A stretch of DNA of 64,000 bases from Bradyrhizobium sp. 186 (GTDB lineage: Bacteria; Pseudomonadota; Alphaproteobacteria; Rhizobiales; Xanthobacteraceae). The notes below the pieces were generated by a model, which searched no databases, was not told the origin of the DNA, and was given only the letters and a program-made list of their open reading frames with translations. Below, one piece after another: positions 45,391-52,503 of this stretch. Each line of letters opens with the position of its first letter. Within the stretch, counting starts at the first letter, position 1. A program made the position numbers and the translations under genes. The DNA lies in assembly GCF_023101685.1 (NCBI RefSeq), contig NZ_CP082164.1, positions 5,084,001 to 5,148,000 of the forward strand. The letters run 5' to 3'.

Positions 45391-45951
45391 AAGCACTGCC
45401 GGAGCGAGCAAGAAGCGGAAGCCCTAAAGGCCGAGCTACAAACTCGCCTGGCAGAATGCGGGCTTGAGATGCACCCCACCAAAACCAGGATTGTCTACTG
45501 TAAGGACAGCCGGCGGAAGGGGAGCTATTCGAACGTCAAGTTTGACTTCCTTGGCTACTGCTTCCGGCCGCGACGGGCAAAGAACTCACAAGACGCCTCG
45601 GTGTTTTGCAGTTTTCTGCCTGGGGTCAGCGCTTCGGCGCTGAAGTCTATGCGGGCGGCAATCCGGGATTTGAACCTCCGAAGACGGACCCATGTGTCAA
45701 TGGCTGACATCGCTCGGCAGCTCAATCCACTCCTGCGGGGGTGGATTGAGTATTACGGTCGATTCACGCGGGCGGCTCTGGGGCCAATCCTTCGATACGT
45801 CAATCAGACAATCGAGGCTTGGATGATGCGGAAGTTCAAACGCTTTATGGGTCGCAAGGCCAAGACCGGCCGCGTTCTCGAACGACTATCTCGCGAACGT
45901 CCCGGGTTGTTCGCACACTGGAAGATCGGCATACGCGGCTCGTTCGCCTGA
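45391..45951 (+). pseudogene. Group II intron 2 reverse transcriptase, 3' part
   Basis: Resumes immediately after the IS with HCRSEQEAEALKAELQTRLA, then the thumb/X domain (FLGYCFRPRRAKNS, LNPLLRGWIEYYGRFTRAAL) and the C-terminal RERPGLFAHWKIGIRG. Joined to the 5' part it forms one typical maturase of about 420 residues, apart from the frameshift. Confidence 0.88.
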
Positions 45952-46155
45952 TGGGAGCCCAGTGAGGCGAGAGTCTCACGCTGGGATCTATGAGAGGCCG
46001 GCGGTGAGATTCCGCCGGCCTACTCGACAAATCCGCACGTCCGGTTTGATGAGCGGGGAAGGGAGACGGGGCGTTGCCGAATGGCCCAAGCTACCGCGCC
46101 CTTCCTCGACTCTACAATTCCAGAATTGAGAAACGAAGTTCTCCAGTAGGTCGCT

Positions 46156-46481
46156 ATGCTCGTTTGTTATCTCGACGACAGCGGGAAGGACGCTCAGAAC
46201 CCGATAACAACAATCGCGGGTTACCTTGCGAGCGAAGATTCTTGGGCAGCATTCGAAACGGAGGTCGAGCCGTATTTCACTGAAAGGAAGGTGTCAGTGC
46301 TTCATGCTCTCGACCTCCACGGTACTCGTGGTGAGTTCAAGGGCTGGCCTGTTCTTAGTAAGCAGGCGTTTGTCGCACGGATAGCGCAAGTTGCCTGCAA
46401 GCACGTCAGTTTCGGCGTTAGCATGTCGGCCGAAAAAGGAAACTACAAAGACAATTCGATGTACCGGGCTGACACGTCTAG
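46156..46481 (+). pseudogene. DUF3800 protein, 5' part, split by IS1182
   Basis: Begins MLVCYLDDSGKDAQNPITTI, the DUF3800 N-terminus with an Asp-Asp-Ser core resembling RNase H-fold nucleases, and runs to YRADTS. Removing the IS1182 element and one CTAG joins it in frame to 47965-48370, with no base lost. The full protein would be about 243 residues. Confidence 0.85.
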
Positions 46482-47960
46482 GAGCCTGTCCGAGTAATCG
46501 GATTTTTCTCGACGAAGCACAAGCGTCGTGATTCAAACGGCGGATGAGCAAGACATTTCGTCCTTGGGACGTTGATCAGGTTTGGCTGCTGCCGCCGTCG
46601 GTCCAGGATTTGGTGCCTCCCGGGCACGTGGCCCACTTTGTTCGCGACACGGTTCGCACGGGTTTGGACCTGTCGGCGATCATGGATGCCTACGACGAGG
46701 AGCGCGGCTTTCCGCCCTATCATCCTGGCATGATGGTGGCGCTGCTGCTTTATGCTTACAGCCAGGGGATCTACTCGTCGCGCAGGATCGCTCGGGGCTG
46801 CGAGGAGCGGCTGGATTTTGCGGCAGTAACGGGGATGCAGCGTCCGGACTTCCGCACGATCAGCGAGTTCCGCAAGCGCCATCTGGCCGCGCTATCGGGC
46901 CTGTTCCGGCAGGTCTTGAAGCTGTGCCGCGAGGCCGGCCTTGTGAAGCTTGGCCATGTGGCGCTCGATGGCACCAAGATCAAGGCCAATGCCGGGATCA
47001 ACAAGGCGATGAGCTATGGCCGGATGAAAGAGGCCGAACCGAGGCTTGCTGCCGAAGTCCAACGCTGGTTCGCCGAAGCCGCTCAGACCGACAAGGCCGA
47101 GGACCGCCAGTTCGGAGCCTTGAAGCGCGGCGACGAGATGCCGGACTGGATGGCCAATAAAGAGAAGCGGCTCGAGAAGATCCGGGCCGCCAAGGCCGCG
47201 CTGGAAGCCGAAGCCAAGGCTGCTGCCGAAACCAAAGCCGCCTCGAAGCCGGACGACGACGGCTCCGGCGACGGCGGCAGGGGCCGGCCGGGACGCAAGT
47301 CCAAGCCTGTCACGGCAGAGCCGAGCGACAAGGCGCAACGCAACTTCACCGATCCCGACAGCCGCGTGATGCCGACCAAAAACGGCTTCATCCAGGGCTA
47401 CAACGCACAGGCCGCCGTCGATGGCGCCCATCAGATCATCGTGGCGCACACGCTGACCAACTCGCCGAGCGATCAGGCGCAGCTCGCACCCTTGCTCGAT
47501 GCCATCAAAGCCAATCTCGGGACGAACCCGGATGAAGCATCGGCCGATGCGGGCTATTGCTCGCAAGCCAATCTTCGCACGCTCGTTCGACGCCGGATCG
47601 AGGGCTACGTCGCCACTGGACGGCAAAAGCACGGCACCAAGGCGGCCACGGCAAAAAGGAAGCTCAAATCCGGCACGCTGATCGCCAGAATGAGCACAAA
47701 GCTCAAGCGCGCAGGCTATCGAAGCCGGTATCGATTGCGAAAACAGATCGTCGAGCCCGTCTTCGGCCAGATCAAGCAGGCAAGAGGCTTCCGCCAGTTC
47801 CTCCTGCGCGGCATCGACAAGGTCAAAGCCGAATGGGCCATGATCTGCACCGCCCACAACCTCACAAAACTCGCAGCAGTACGCTAAGGAGAAACTTGTC
47901 TCCAAAAAAACGCTCAGAACTCGATTCGCTTGATCCCAAGTCCATTACCGGGACAGGCTC
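46482..47960 (+). mobile_element. IS1182-family insertion sequence
   Basis: Terminal inverted repeats begin GGAGCCTGTCC on both ends (left from 46481, right ending at 47961). CTAG is present at each border (46478-46481 and 47961-47964), the palindromic target often used by IS1182. It carries one intact transposase. Confidence 0.88.
46544..47887 (+). CDS. IS1182-family transposase
   Basis: The 447-residue DDE transposase is intact. N-terminal DUF772 region: VPPGHVAHFVRDTV and YHPGMMVALLLYAYSQGIYS. Catalytic region: HVALDGTKIKANAG (first Asp), ADAGYCSQANL (second Asp) and VEPVFGQIKQARGFRQFLLR (Glu). A charged Ala/Lys-rich linker lies at about 205-265. This copy looks competent to move. Confidence 0.93.
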   Translation: MSKTFRPWDVDQVWLLPPSVQDLVPPGHVAHFVRDTVRTGLDLSAIMDAYDEERGFPPYHPGMMVALLLYAYSQGIYSSRRIARGCEERLDFAAVTGMQRPDFRTISEFRKRHLAALSGLFRQVLKLCREAGLVKLGHVALDGTKIKANAGINKAMSYGRMKEAEPRLAAEVQRWFAEAAQTDKAEDRQFGALKRGDEMPDWMANKEKRLEKIRAAKAALEAEAKAAAETKAASKPDDDGSGDGGRGRPGRKSKPVTAEPSDKAQRNFTDPDSRVMPTKNGFIQGYNAQAAVDGAHQIIVAHTLTNSPSDQAQLAPLLDAIKANLGTNPDEASADAGYCSQANLRTLVRRRIEGYVATGRQKHGTKAATAKRKLKSGTLIARMSTKLKRAGYRSRYRLRKQIVEPVFGQIKQARGFRQFLLRGIDKVKAEWAMICTAHNLTKLAAVR

Positions 47961-47964
47961 CTAG

Positions 47965-48370
47965 AACAACCGTAGCGCCCTATACGTTTTGCTTCCAGGT
48001 TATTTGCGACTGGCTTCTCAGGGACATCCGCATAGGAAAACGCGTTCACTCGGAGGGCATCAAATTCCTGCTGGAGGCGGGGCACGACAACAACGCGCAG
48101 GCGGAGAAGGAATTCCATTGGGTTCGCAAGCACTACGGGCTGGAGAGTGTTCTTCACTCAATAGGAACAGTCGATAAGAAGGCGTGCAGGGCTATCCAGC
48201 TCGCCGACCTCATCGCTTTCTATTCTCGGCGTGATGGCGTCGCACTGTTGAAGTCGAAGGAACCTGGTGGTCCGGAATACGAAATGGACCAGATGATAAA
48301 GATCCTGTGCGAGAAGATCGTTCACCGAGGCTTTGTTGCGACGGGGTTTCACGACCGGGCGTGGGATTAA
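47965..48370 (+). pseudogene. DUF3800 protein, 3' part
   Basis: Continues with TTVAPYTFCFQVICDWLLRD and ends with the DUF3800 C-terminal motif KKACRAIQLADLIAFYSRRD (conserved Q-x-ADL). The next gene starts 3 bp after its stop, so the two formed an operon. Confidence 0.85.
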
Positions 48371-48373
48371 CGC

Positions 48374-48942
48374 ATGAGCGACCCGTTTGAGGACTTCTAT
48401 GACGAGATAGAAAACCTGGATTCGGCCGTCTCGAAGTTTATTCACCCGCGGGAATTCGGGGAGCGATGGGACGGGACATGGGCTTACTTCGCGTTCTCCT
48501 ATGAACGGGCCTTCGAACAGCTGGCGAAGAAGGCGTATGAAGACGGGCAAGGGGCATGCACCTCATTGAGCCGCTGTTCTTTTTGGCGAGGCATTCAATT
48601 GAGCTGGCGCTGAAGGCGACCATAGCCGACTTCGCGCAGGTGGACGATAGTGCCCCACAGTTGGTCGGGCACAGGCTTCTCGATCTCTGGGGCGAGCTTT
48701 ACCGGGTCATGGATTGCTACGGTTCCCCGCCAAATGACGACTGGGGTATGAAGTGCCGAGAACTCGTCGCCCACATCCACGACGTTGATCCAGAGGGCGA
48801 TCGGTATCGCTACCCATCCAACCGGAAGGGGATCGAGTTCGCTGGCACGGACATTGACGTTGCCGGCCTAATCAGGGCGCATGGGCACGTCACCACATAT
48901 CTCGACGCCTGTCGGTCAATGTATGCGGCCGGATACCACTGA
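48374..48942 (+). pseudogene. Frameshifted partner gene of the DUF3800 gene
   Basis: The first frame encodes MSDPFEDFYDEIENLDSAVS to AFEQLAKKAYEDGQG. At about 48553 the coding moves to another frame with MHLIEPLFFLARHSIELALK, and runs to 48942. The PLFFLARHSIELALKATI helix resembles a motif seen in HEPN/MAE-like all-alpha proteins often found with DUF3800 genes, but I cannot assign it firmly. The joined length would be about 188 residues. Confidence 0.6.
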
Positions 48943-49108
48943 CGGCGCTATTTTTGGACACGTCGAATATCTTGCGCACAACTGTGGCCTTCTTGAACAG
49001 CATTTCGACTTGTTGTTGCACAGCAGCGCAATGACGCTATGGGGCAGGAAGAGACATAGCTCCAGCACCCGAGGGCCCGGCTAGATAATGCGGAACGCCC
49101 GTTTCAAC

Positions 49109-49336
49109 TCAGACGGCAGCCCCGGCCAGCAAGCAAGCGCCGCCCAGCGCGACCATCACAAGTCCAGGCCAACTCGATTTGATGCCCAAGCCGCTACCCG
49201 GTCTTTCAGGTTCCAGCGTGTCACGCCCGTAGCGAAGCCACTTTGAACCACTTAATCGACCTCGCCAGATTGGCTGATACGCCATTTGGAGTATGCCGCC
49301 GAAAACAAGGAGCACACCAAGCCATATGAGGGTCAT
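49109..49336 (-). CDS. Small two-helix membrane protein
   Basis: The start at 49336, with AGGAGAC upstream, gives 75 residues: an N-terminal helix (TLIWLGVLLVFGGILQMAYQ), a basic loop with DTLEPERPGSG, and a C-terminal helix (LVMVALGGACLLAG). Probably an inner-membrane protein of unknown function. Confidence 0.7.
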   Translation of the reverse strand: MTLIWLGVLLVFGGILQMAYQPIWRGRLSGSKWLRYGRDTLEPERPGSGLGIKSSWPGLVMVALGGACLLAGAAV

Positions 49337-49486
49337 GCTCGTCTCCTGTACCAGTGAACGCCGAGAGGTTGCTCCCGCCGAGCCCCCGCCGTCCAGTCGA
49401 CACCTGGCCAGATTACGGTGCAAGATTACGGTGACAGTGCATTCAATTGAAGCTGTCCGGGCTTGCAGGCATGCTGCGGCATAGTC

Positions 49487-49620
49487 GGTCTCGCCCGTGT
49501 CGTCGTCCCCGGTTATCCCCACCATGTCACCCAGCGCGGCAATGGCCGGGCGCGCACCTTCTTTGACGACGGCGACTATGCGCTCCGTCGCGACCTGCTC
49601 GCGGCGAACTGCCCGGCGGC
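49487..49620 (+). pseudogene. Remnant of a REP-associated (Y1) tyrosine transposase gene
   Basis: The frame has RVVVPGYPHHVTQRGNGRAR then TFFDDGDYALRRDLLA, the N-terminal part of IS200-like Y1 transposases with the HxH-type metal site region. The rest of the gene, including the catalytic Tyr, is missing. The 13-bp sequence ATTACGGTGACAG lies upstream (49425-49437) and again at 50154-50166. Confidence 0.7.
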
Positions 49621-49647
49621 CGAGGCCGACAGGATCGCCGCCTGTAA

Positions 49648-49971
49648 CTACGCTGCAATCCGTTGCTCGACGGGGGATGTCAGGTACTTGAGCACTTCTG
49701 CATGTTCTAGGTCAGGAACCGCGATTGCCGTGTGGCTGTAAATTGCATGGGTCCGTGATTTCGTAATCTTGTTCAGGATCTCGCGGCCTTTGACGACGTG
49801 GAGGCCCATACCTTCTTCAGAAGGGAAGATCGCCAACACCACGTCATAAGCCGCGATGACGGCTCTCAGCGCTTCAGCTTTGTCTTCGGCAACGTCGACA
49901 AAAACGCGAACATCGGCCGCGAGTTCACGCAGCTCGTCAAAATCCAACACTGTGGGGATACTCCAACGCAA
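49648..49971 (-). CDS. Hypothetical protein
   Basis: The 107-residue protein has alternating alpha/beta segments (VLDFDELRELAADVRVFVDV, AVIAAYDVVLAIFPSEEGMG, EVLKYLTSPVEQRIAA). There is no signal or membrane segment. It is embedded next to transposase remnants and may itself be a passenger. Family not recognised. Confidence 0.6.
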   Translation of the reverse strand: MRWSIPTVLDFDELRELAADVRVFVDVAEDKAEALRAVIAAYDVVLAIFPSEEGMGLHVVKGREILNKITKSRTHAIYSHTAIAVPDLEHAEVLKYLTSPVEQRIAA

Positions 49972-50329
49972 CGATACTGACGGGAGATTGGAGGCGTTGG
50001 GTTACTGAAGTCTCAACAACGCATGCTGGGCCACAAGTTTCACGATGAGGTGACTCGTTAGGCGGGATAAGCCGATAGGGATGCCGTGTTCGACGCAGAC
50101 GGGCTGCGCCGCGATCTTGACTGACGCGTGCACCGGTTTCTCTGAGGGGGCAAATTACGGTGACAGCCCCAGCTCAGTTCGCTTCAAGCCGATCAAGAAG
50201 CTGCTTGCCCACGGCAAATCGTTCTTCGCGCGTGGGAAGCCTTGCGATGCCAATGAATGTCTCGTTGCGGAGCGATGCGCGCGTCGGCGAAGGGCGACGC
50301 GTTGGAGAGCTATCGCGTCACTTATCGGG
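49972..50329. other. Gene-poor interval with transposase-linked motif
   Basis: It contains the second ATTACGGTGACAG copy (50154-50166). On the minus strand a short frame NETFIGIARLPTREERFAVG, ending near 50169, has no start codon and may be a gene remnant. Nothing else is recognisable. Confidence 0.4.
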
Positions 50330-50515
50330 TCACTTGGCGTAACCCTGGGAGCGGAGCCAGGCGATCTTGCGGTCGCCGTTCATCCAGTCGTCCGCATCTG
50401 CCTTGCTGGTGAACCCTGTGATTTCACGCTGCTCGCTCTCCGGGTAATCCGCCAGTATTTTCCAGTCGCCATCTGAAACGCGGACGGTTCTAAAGGTCAC
50501 TTTAGTTTTTGCCAT
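50330..50515 (-). CDS. Small hypothetical protein
   Basis: The 61-residue protein begins MAKTKVTFRTVRVSDGDWKI and contains EITGFTSKADADDWMNGDRK and a C-terminal WLRSQGYAK. It is charged and soluble, with the look of a compact alpha/beta domain. I recall similar short proteins as widespread in Bradyrhizobium without assigned function. Confidence 0.7.
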   Translation of the reverse strand: MAKTKVTFRTVRVSDGDWKILADYPESEQREITGFTSKADADDWMNGDRKIAWLRSQGYAK

Positions 50516-50904
50516 GCTGCATTATGCAGGAAGCGGCCTGAAAAGAGAACCCACCTTGGGGCGGGCTTGCAGGCCTTGAAGTAACACCTCTGATCCGGTG
50601 GGCCGGGATGGCTTCAATCCACAGCAGGAAGGGTCCTCAAAGAAAGACCCCGTGTCGGGGGGGCGAGCGCGGGGTCTTCCCACTCCGAGCAGGCGGCGTC
50701 TGCTCCTGGCACCAATTGATGCCGATCCCGTTCGTTCCGTTTGTCAAAAGCAAAACCCGCACCGGCATGAGCGGGGCTGATGGGGCCTTGGAAGCCTGCC
50801 TCAAAAGGTCTTCCTTGCTCGCCGTTCCGCTGTTCGCGTCCGCATTGAATCCATAGTTTGTGGGGCTGCCCAGGTTCCGCCTAGCCCTAGCGGCTGGACT
50901 CATT
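50516..50904. other. Gene-free interval with hairpins
   Basis: AAGACCCCG near 50643 is mirrored by CGGGGTCTT near 50671, making a long-loop stem, and AAACCCGC/GCGGGGC-type pairing occurs near 50752-50778. The open frames here are low-quality. The interval ends at the SOS box. Confidence 0.4.
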
Positions 50905-50919
50905 GTTCTCTTTTTGTTC
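50905..50919 (+). promoter_or_regulatory. SOS box (GTTC-N7-GTTC) 1
   Basis: GTTC-TCTTTTT-GTTC exactly matches the direct-repeat LexA site of alphaproteobacteria. It lies 31 bp before the start of the small gene at 50950, in promoter position. Confidence 0.75.
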
Positions 50920-50949
50920 TAATCGATCTCTGCATGACGGGAGCTGAAC

Positions 50950-51183
50950 ATGCCGGACCTGGACTTCATCAGGCGGGACATCGAACACATGCGCATCCAG
51001 GTCGGGCGCCAACGGAAGGAGATCCTCCAGCTTCAACGGGCGGGCGTCGGTACGGCCTCGGCGGAAGCGTTGCTGGGCCGGATGCTGGTCAGGATTGATG
51101 GCCTCTGTGAGCAGCGGGACGAGATGAAAAAGGGCGCGATCCATCAGAACAAGGGCAGGGTTCTTGGAGGCCGGACGTGGTAG
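50950..51183 (+). CDS. Small coiled-coil protein under SOS box 1
   Basis: The 77-residue protein starts MPDLDFIRRDIEHMRIQVGR and has a heptad-like helix (RKEILQLQRAGVGTASAEAL, LVRIDGLCEQRDEMKK). A GGGAGC site precedes the ATG. It overlaps the next gene by 7 bp, so the two are co-translated. An SOS box 31 bp upstream predicts induction by DNA damage. No family assigned. Confidence 0.75.
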   Translation: MPDLDFIRRDIEHMRIQVGRQRKEILQLQRAGVGTASAEALLGRMLVRIDGLCEQRDEMKKGAIHQNKGRVLGGRTW

Positions 51184-51404
51184 CGCTCCGCTGGTTCGAT
51201 GATGAGTCTGAGCTTTCTCCCTTCCTGAAAGCCCTGGAGGACGTTCGACGCAAAGCCACGCGGGAGGGGTGGTGCTATGCGCACGTGCAGGCCGTCATTG
51301 TGGCCATCGATCAATACGCGGAAGCGGCGACGGGCAATCGGGAGTATTTCCTCAACAAGCCGGTTTCAATTGGTGAATCGCGCAAGAGCGGTGACGTGCC
51401 CTGA
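51177..51404 (+). CDS. Small hypothetical protein, second gene of the SOS-box operon
   Basis: The 75-residue protein begins MVALRWFDDESELSPFLKAL, with a helical middle (WCYAHVQAVIVAIDQYAEAA). The start overlaps the upstream gene. The stop codon abuts a hairpin repeat at 51404, which probably ends the transcript. Function unknown. Confidence 0.75.
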   Translation: MVALRWFDDESELSPFLKALEDVRRKATREGWCYAHVQAVIVAIDQYAEAATGNREYFLNKPVSIGESRKSGDVP

Positions 51405-51459
51405 AGCGCGATGAGATGAGGATGAATCATCATCGCGCTTTGGGTTGTTGTTTGAGCAT
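51404..51459 (+). repeat. Hairpin repeat, copy A
   Basis: AAGCGCGATGA...TCATCATCGCGCTT forms a stem beginning at the stop codon of the previous gene. It is followed by GGGTTGTTGTTTGAGCAT. It matches 56659-56713 with few differences. Its position at gene ends suggests a terminator role. Confidence 0.8.
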
Positions 51460-51773
51460 TGCAATTGGTAGGCAGGTCTCTCCGGTGCCAAGGTCGGGCT
51501 CAATGTTGTTGCTGGCTCGGCCTGCATTCTTGTCCTGATGTTTGGAATTTTGGTGTGGGGCTTTCGTGACTTCGGGTGATGTGGGCATCACCTGCCCCGG
51601 TGTTGTACGGAACCTCATGCCGAACTGCTGCTTGCGTTTTGGGCCTCGATAGGTTTTAAGCCCGGTGAGTTTCATGACCGTTGGTATGAACAGCAGCGCG
51701 CTGCGTAGTTTTACCACGTCCCAGGCAGAGTTACATCGTAGCTCGCGCACACCAAATTCAGAGGATTCCAGAC
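51460..51773. other. Gene-free interval upstream of the HU gene
   Basis: No gene is supported in these 314 bp. The last 60 bp, with an A/T-rich segment and AGAGGATT, presumably hold the HU promoter. No further repeat was found. Confidence 0.4.
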
Positions 51774-52070
51774 ATGGCGAAGATGACCAAGAATCAATTG
51801 ATTGATGCAATTGCAGAGGGCACGCAAGTTGCGAAGGGCGACGTGAAGTCGGTCATCGAGTACATGGCGACTGTCGGGTACAAGGAGCTGAACGAGTCCG
51901 GTGAGTTCGTTATTCCCGGCTTCGCGAAAATGTCGGTCGTGCACAAGCCCGCTACCGAAGCCCGCAGCGGTGTGAATCCCTTCACGAAGGAGCCGATGGA
52001 ATTCGCGGCGAAGCCCGCAAGCAAGTCGGTCAAGGCCTCGCCGCTGAAGGTCGCCAAGGACGCTGTTTAA
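51774..52070 (+). CDS. HU-family DNA-binding protein
   Basis: The 98-residue protein has the HU fold: MAKMTKNQLIDAIAEGTQVA, then VIEYMATVGYKELNESGEFV. The DNA-binding arm segment is RSGVNPFTKEPMEF (normally R-x-GRNPxT), and the C-terminus is Lys/Ala-rich. It differs from typical housekeeping HU in this arm (GVNP for GRNP) and may be an accessory paralogue. It bends or coats DNA. Confidence 0.9.
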   Translation: MAKMTKNQLIDAIAEGTQVAKGDVKSVIEYMATVGYKELNESGEFVIPGFAKMSVVHKPATEARSGVNPFTKEPMEFAAKPASKSVKASPLKVAKDAV

Positions 52071-52087
52071 TCCGGCCACGGCGATCT

Positions 52088-52109
52088 GAGTGCCATGCGG
52101 ATGGCACTC
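52088..52109 (+). terminator. Hairpin after the HU gene
   Basis: GAGTGCCAT-GCGG-ATGGCACTC forms a perfect 9-bp stem 18 bp after the HU stop codon. There is no long T tract, so it may be a 3'-end stabiliser or weak terminator. Confidence 0.6.
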
Positions 52110-52196
52110 AGGCAGACGGACCAAGGGGGCGTTTGGCCATCAATGGCCCGCCTCGGCGAACCTGAAGACGCTCCCATCAGCGAACGATTGAGAAGA

Positions 52197-52224
52197 AGAG
52201 CCCCGCGCTTTCGCACGGGGCTCT
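52197..52224. terminator. Strong G/C hairpin
   Basis: AGAGCCCCG-CGCTTTCGCA-CGGGGCTCT gives a 9-bp stem. It lies between the HU gene and the second SOS box. Without a T run it is only a probable terminator. Confidence 0.5.
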
Positions 52225-52329
52225 GGCTGACGGCAATGGGATTTCAGCGCCTGGCCGTCCGCAATATCCCTGACTTAAGTTTGAGAATCCAAAAAGCAAC
52301 CGCGCCGCGGTGACGGGGCTGGACTTTTT

Positions 52330-52344
52330 GTTCTGTTTTTGTTC
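52330..52344 (+). promoter_or_regulatory. SOS box (GTTC-N7-GTTC) 2
   Basis: GTTC-TGTTTTT-GTTC, the same motif and similar T-rich spacer as the site at 50905, ends 21 bp before the ATG of a 45-residue ORF. Confidence 0.75.
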
Positions 52345-52365
52345 TAGTCGCCTTGGAGGTGACTC

Positions 52366-52503
52366 ATGACCATCGAGAAACAGCGTGAAGTGATCAGGCT
52401 CTGGAATCAGCTCAGGAAGGTCGAGGGCCCGGCCGCAGAAGAACTCCGCATCCAGATCCTCGAATGCTTTGCGGCGAAGGACAGCGCAAAGCGGGCGGCT
52501 TGA
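52366..52503 (+). CDS. 45-residue protein under SOS box 2
   Basis: The ORF starts MTIEKQREVIRLWNQLRKVE and continues as one amphipathic helix-rich chain (AAEELRIQILECFAAKDSAK). GGAGGTG lies 5-6 bases before the ATG, a strong site. The preceding SOS box predicts LexA control. Too short for standard callers; family not recognised. Confidence 0.7.
   Translation: MTIEKQREVIRLWNQLRKVEGPAAEELRIQILECFAAKDSAKRAA

Larger units (their letters stand above)
42683..46028 (+). mobile_element. Group II intron 2 (inner), inserted in domain V of intron 1
   Basis: It starts GTGTGCTGC directly after the first arm of intron 1 domain V and ends CTACTCGAC just before the second arm. Its own domain V (GAGCCCAGTGAGGC... 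then TCTCACGCTGGGATC, near 45956-45990) and domain VI (GGCCGGCGGTGAG... CCGCCGGCC, 45997-46020) are complete. The maturase ORF starts at 43232. It is interrupted by an IS630-like element. Confidence 0.85.
38094..46094 (+). mobile_element. Group II intron 1 (outer), interrupted twice
   Basis: A 5' end of GTGCGCC type starts at 38094. The intron RNA 5' domains fill 38094-38580. The maturase/RT ORF runs 38581-42657 but is split by a serine-recombinase element. Domain V begins after it (AAGCCGGATGCGGG, to 42682) and resumes at 46029 (AAATCCGCACGTCCGG). Joined, these make a regular domain V hairpin with a GAAA-type loop. Domain VI and the 3' end lie about 46050-46094; the exact 3' splice site is uncertain. 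Confidence 0.8.

Noticed and set aside
50643..50679. AAGACCCCG/CGGGGTCTT pair as an intrinsic terminator
   Set aside because: The loop is long, there is no T tract, and no gene ends nearby.
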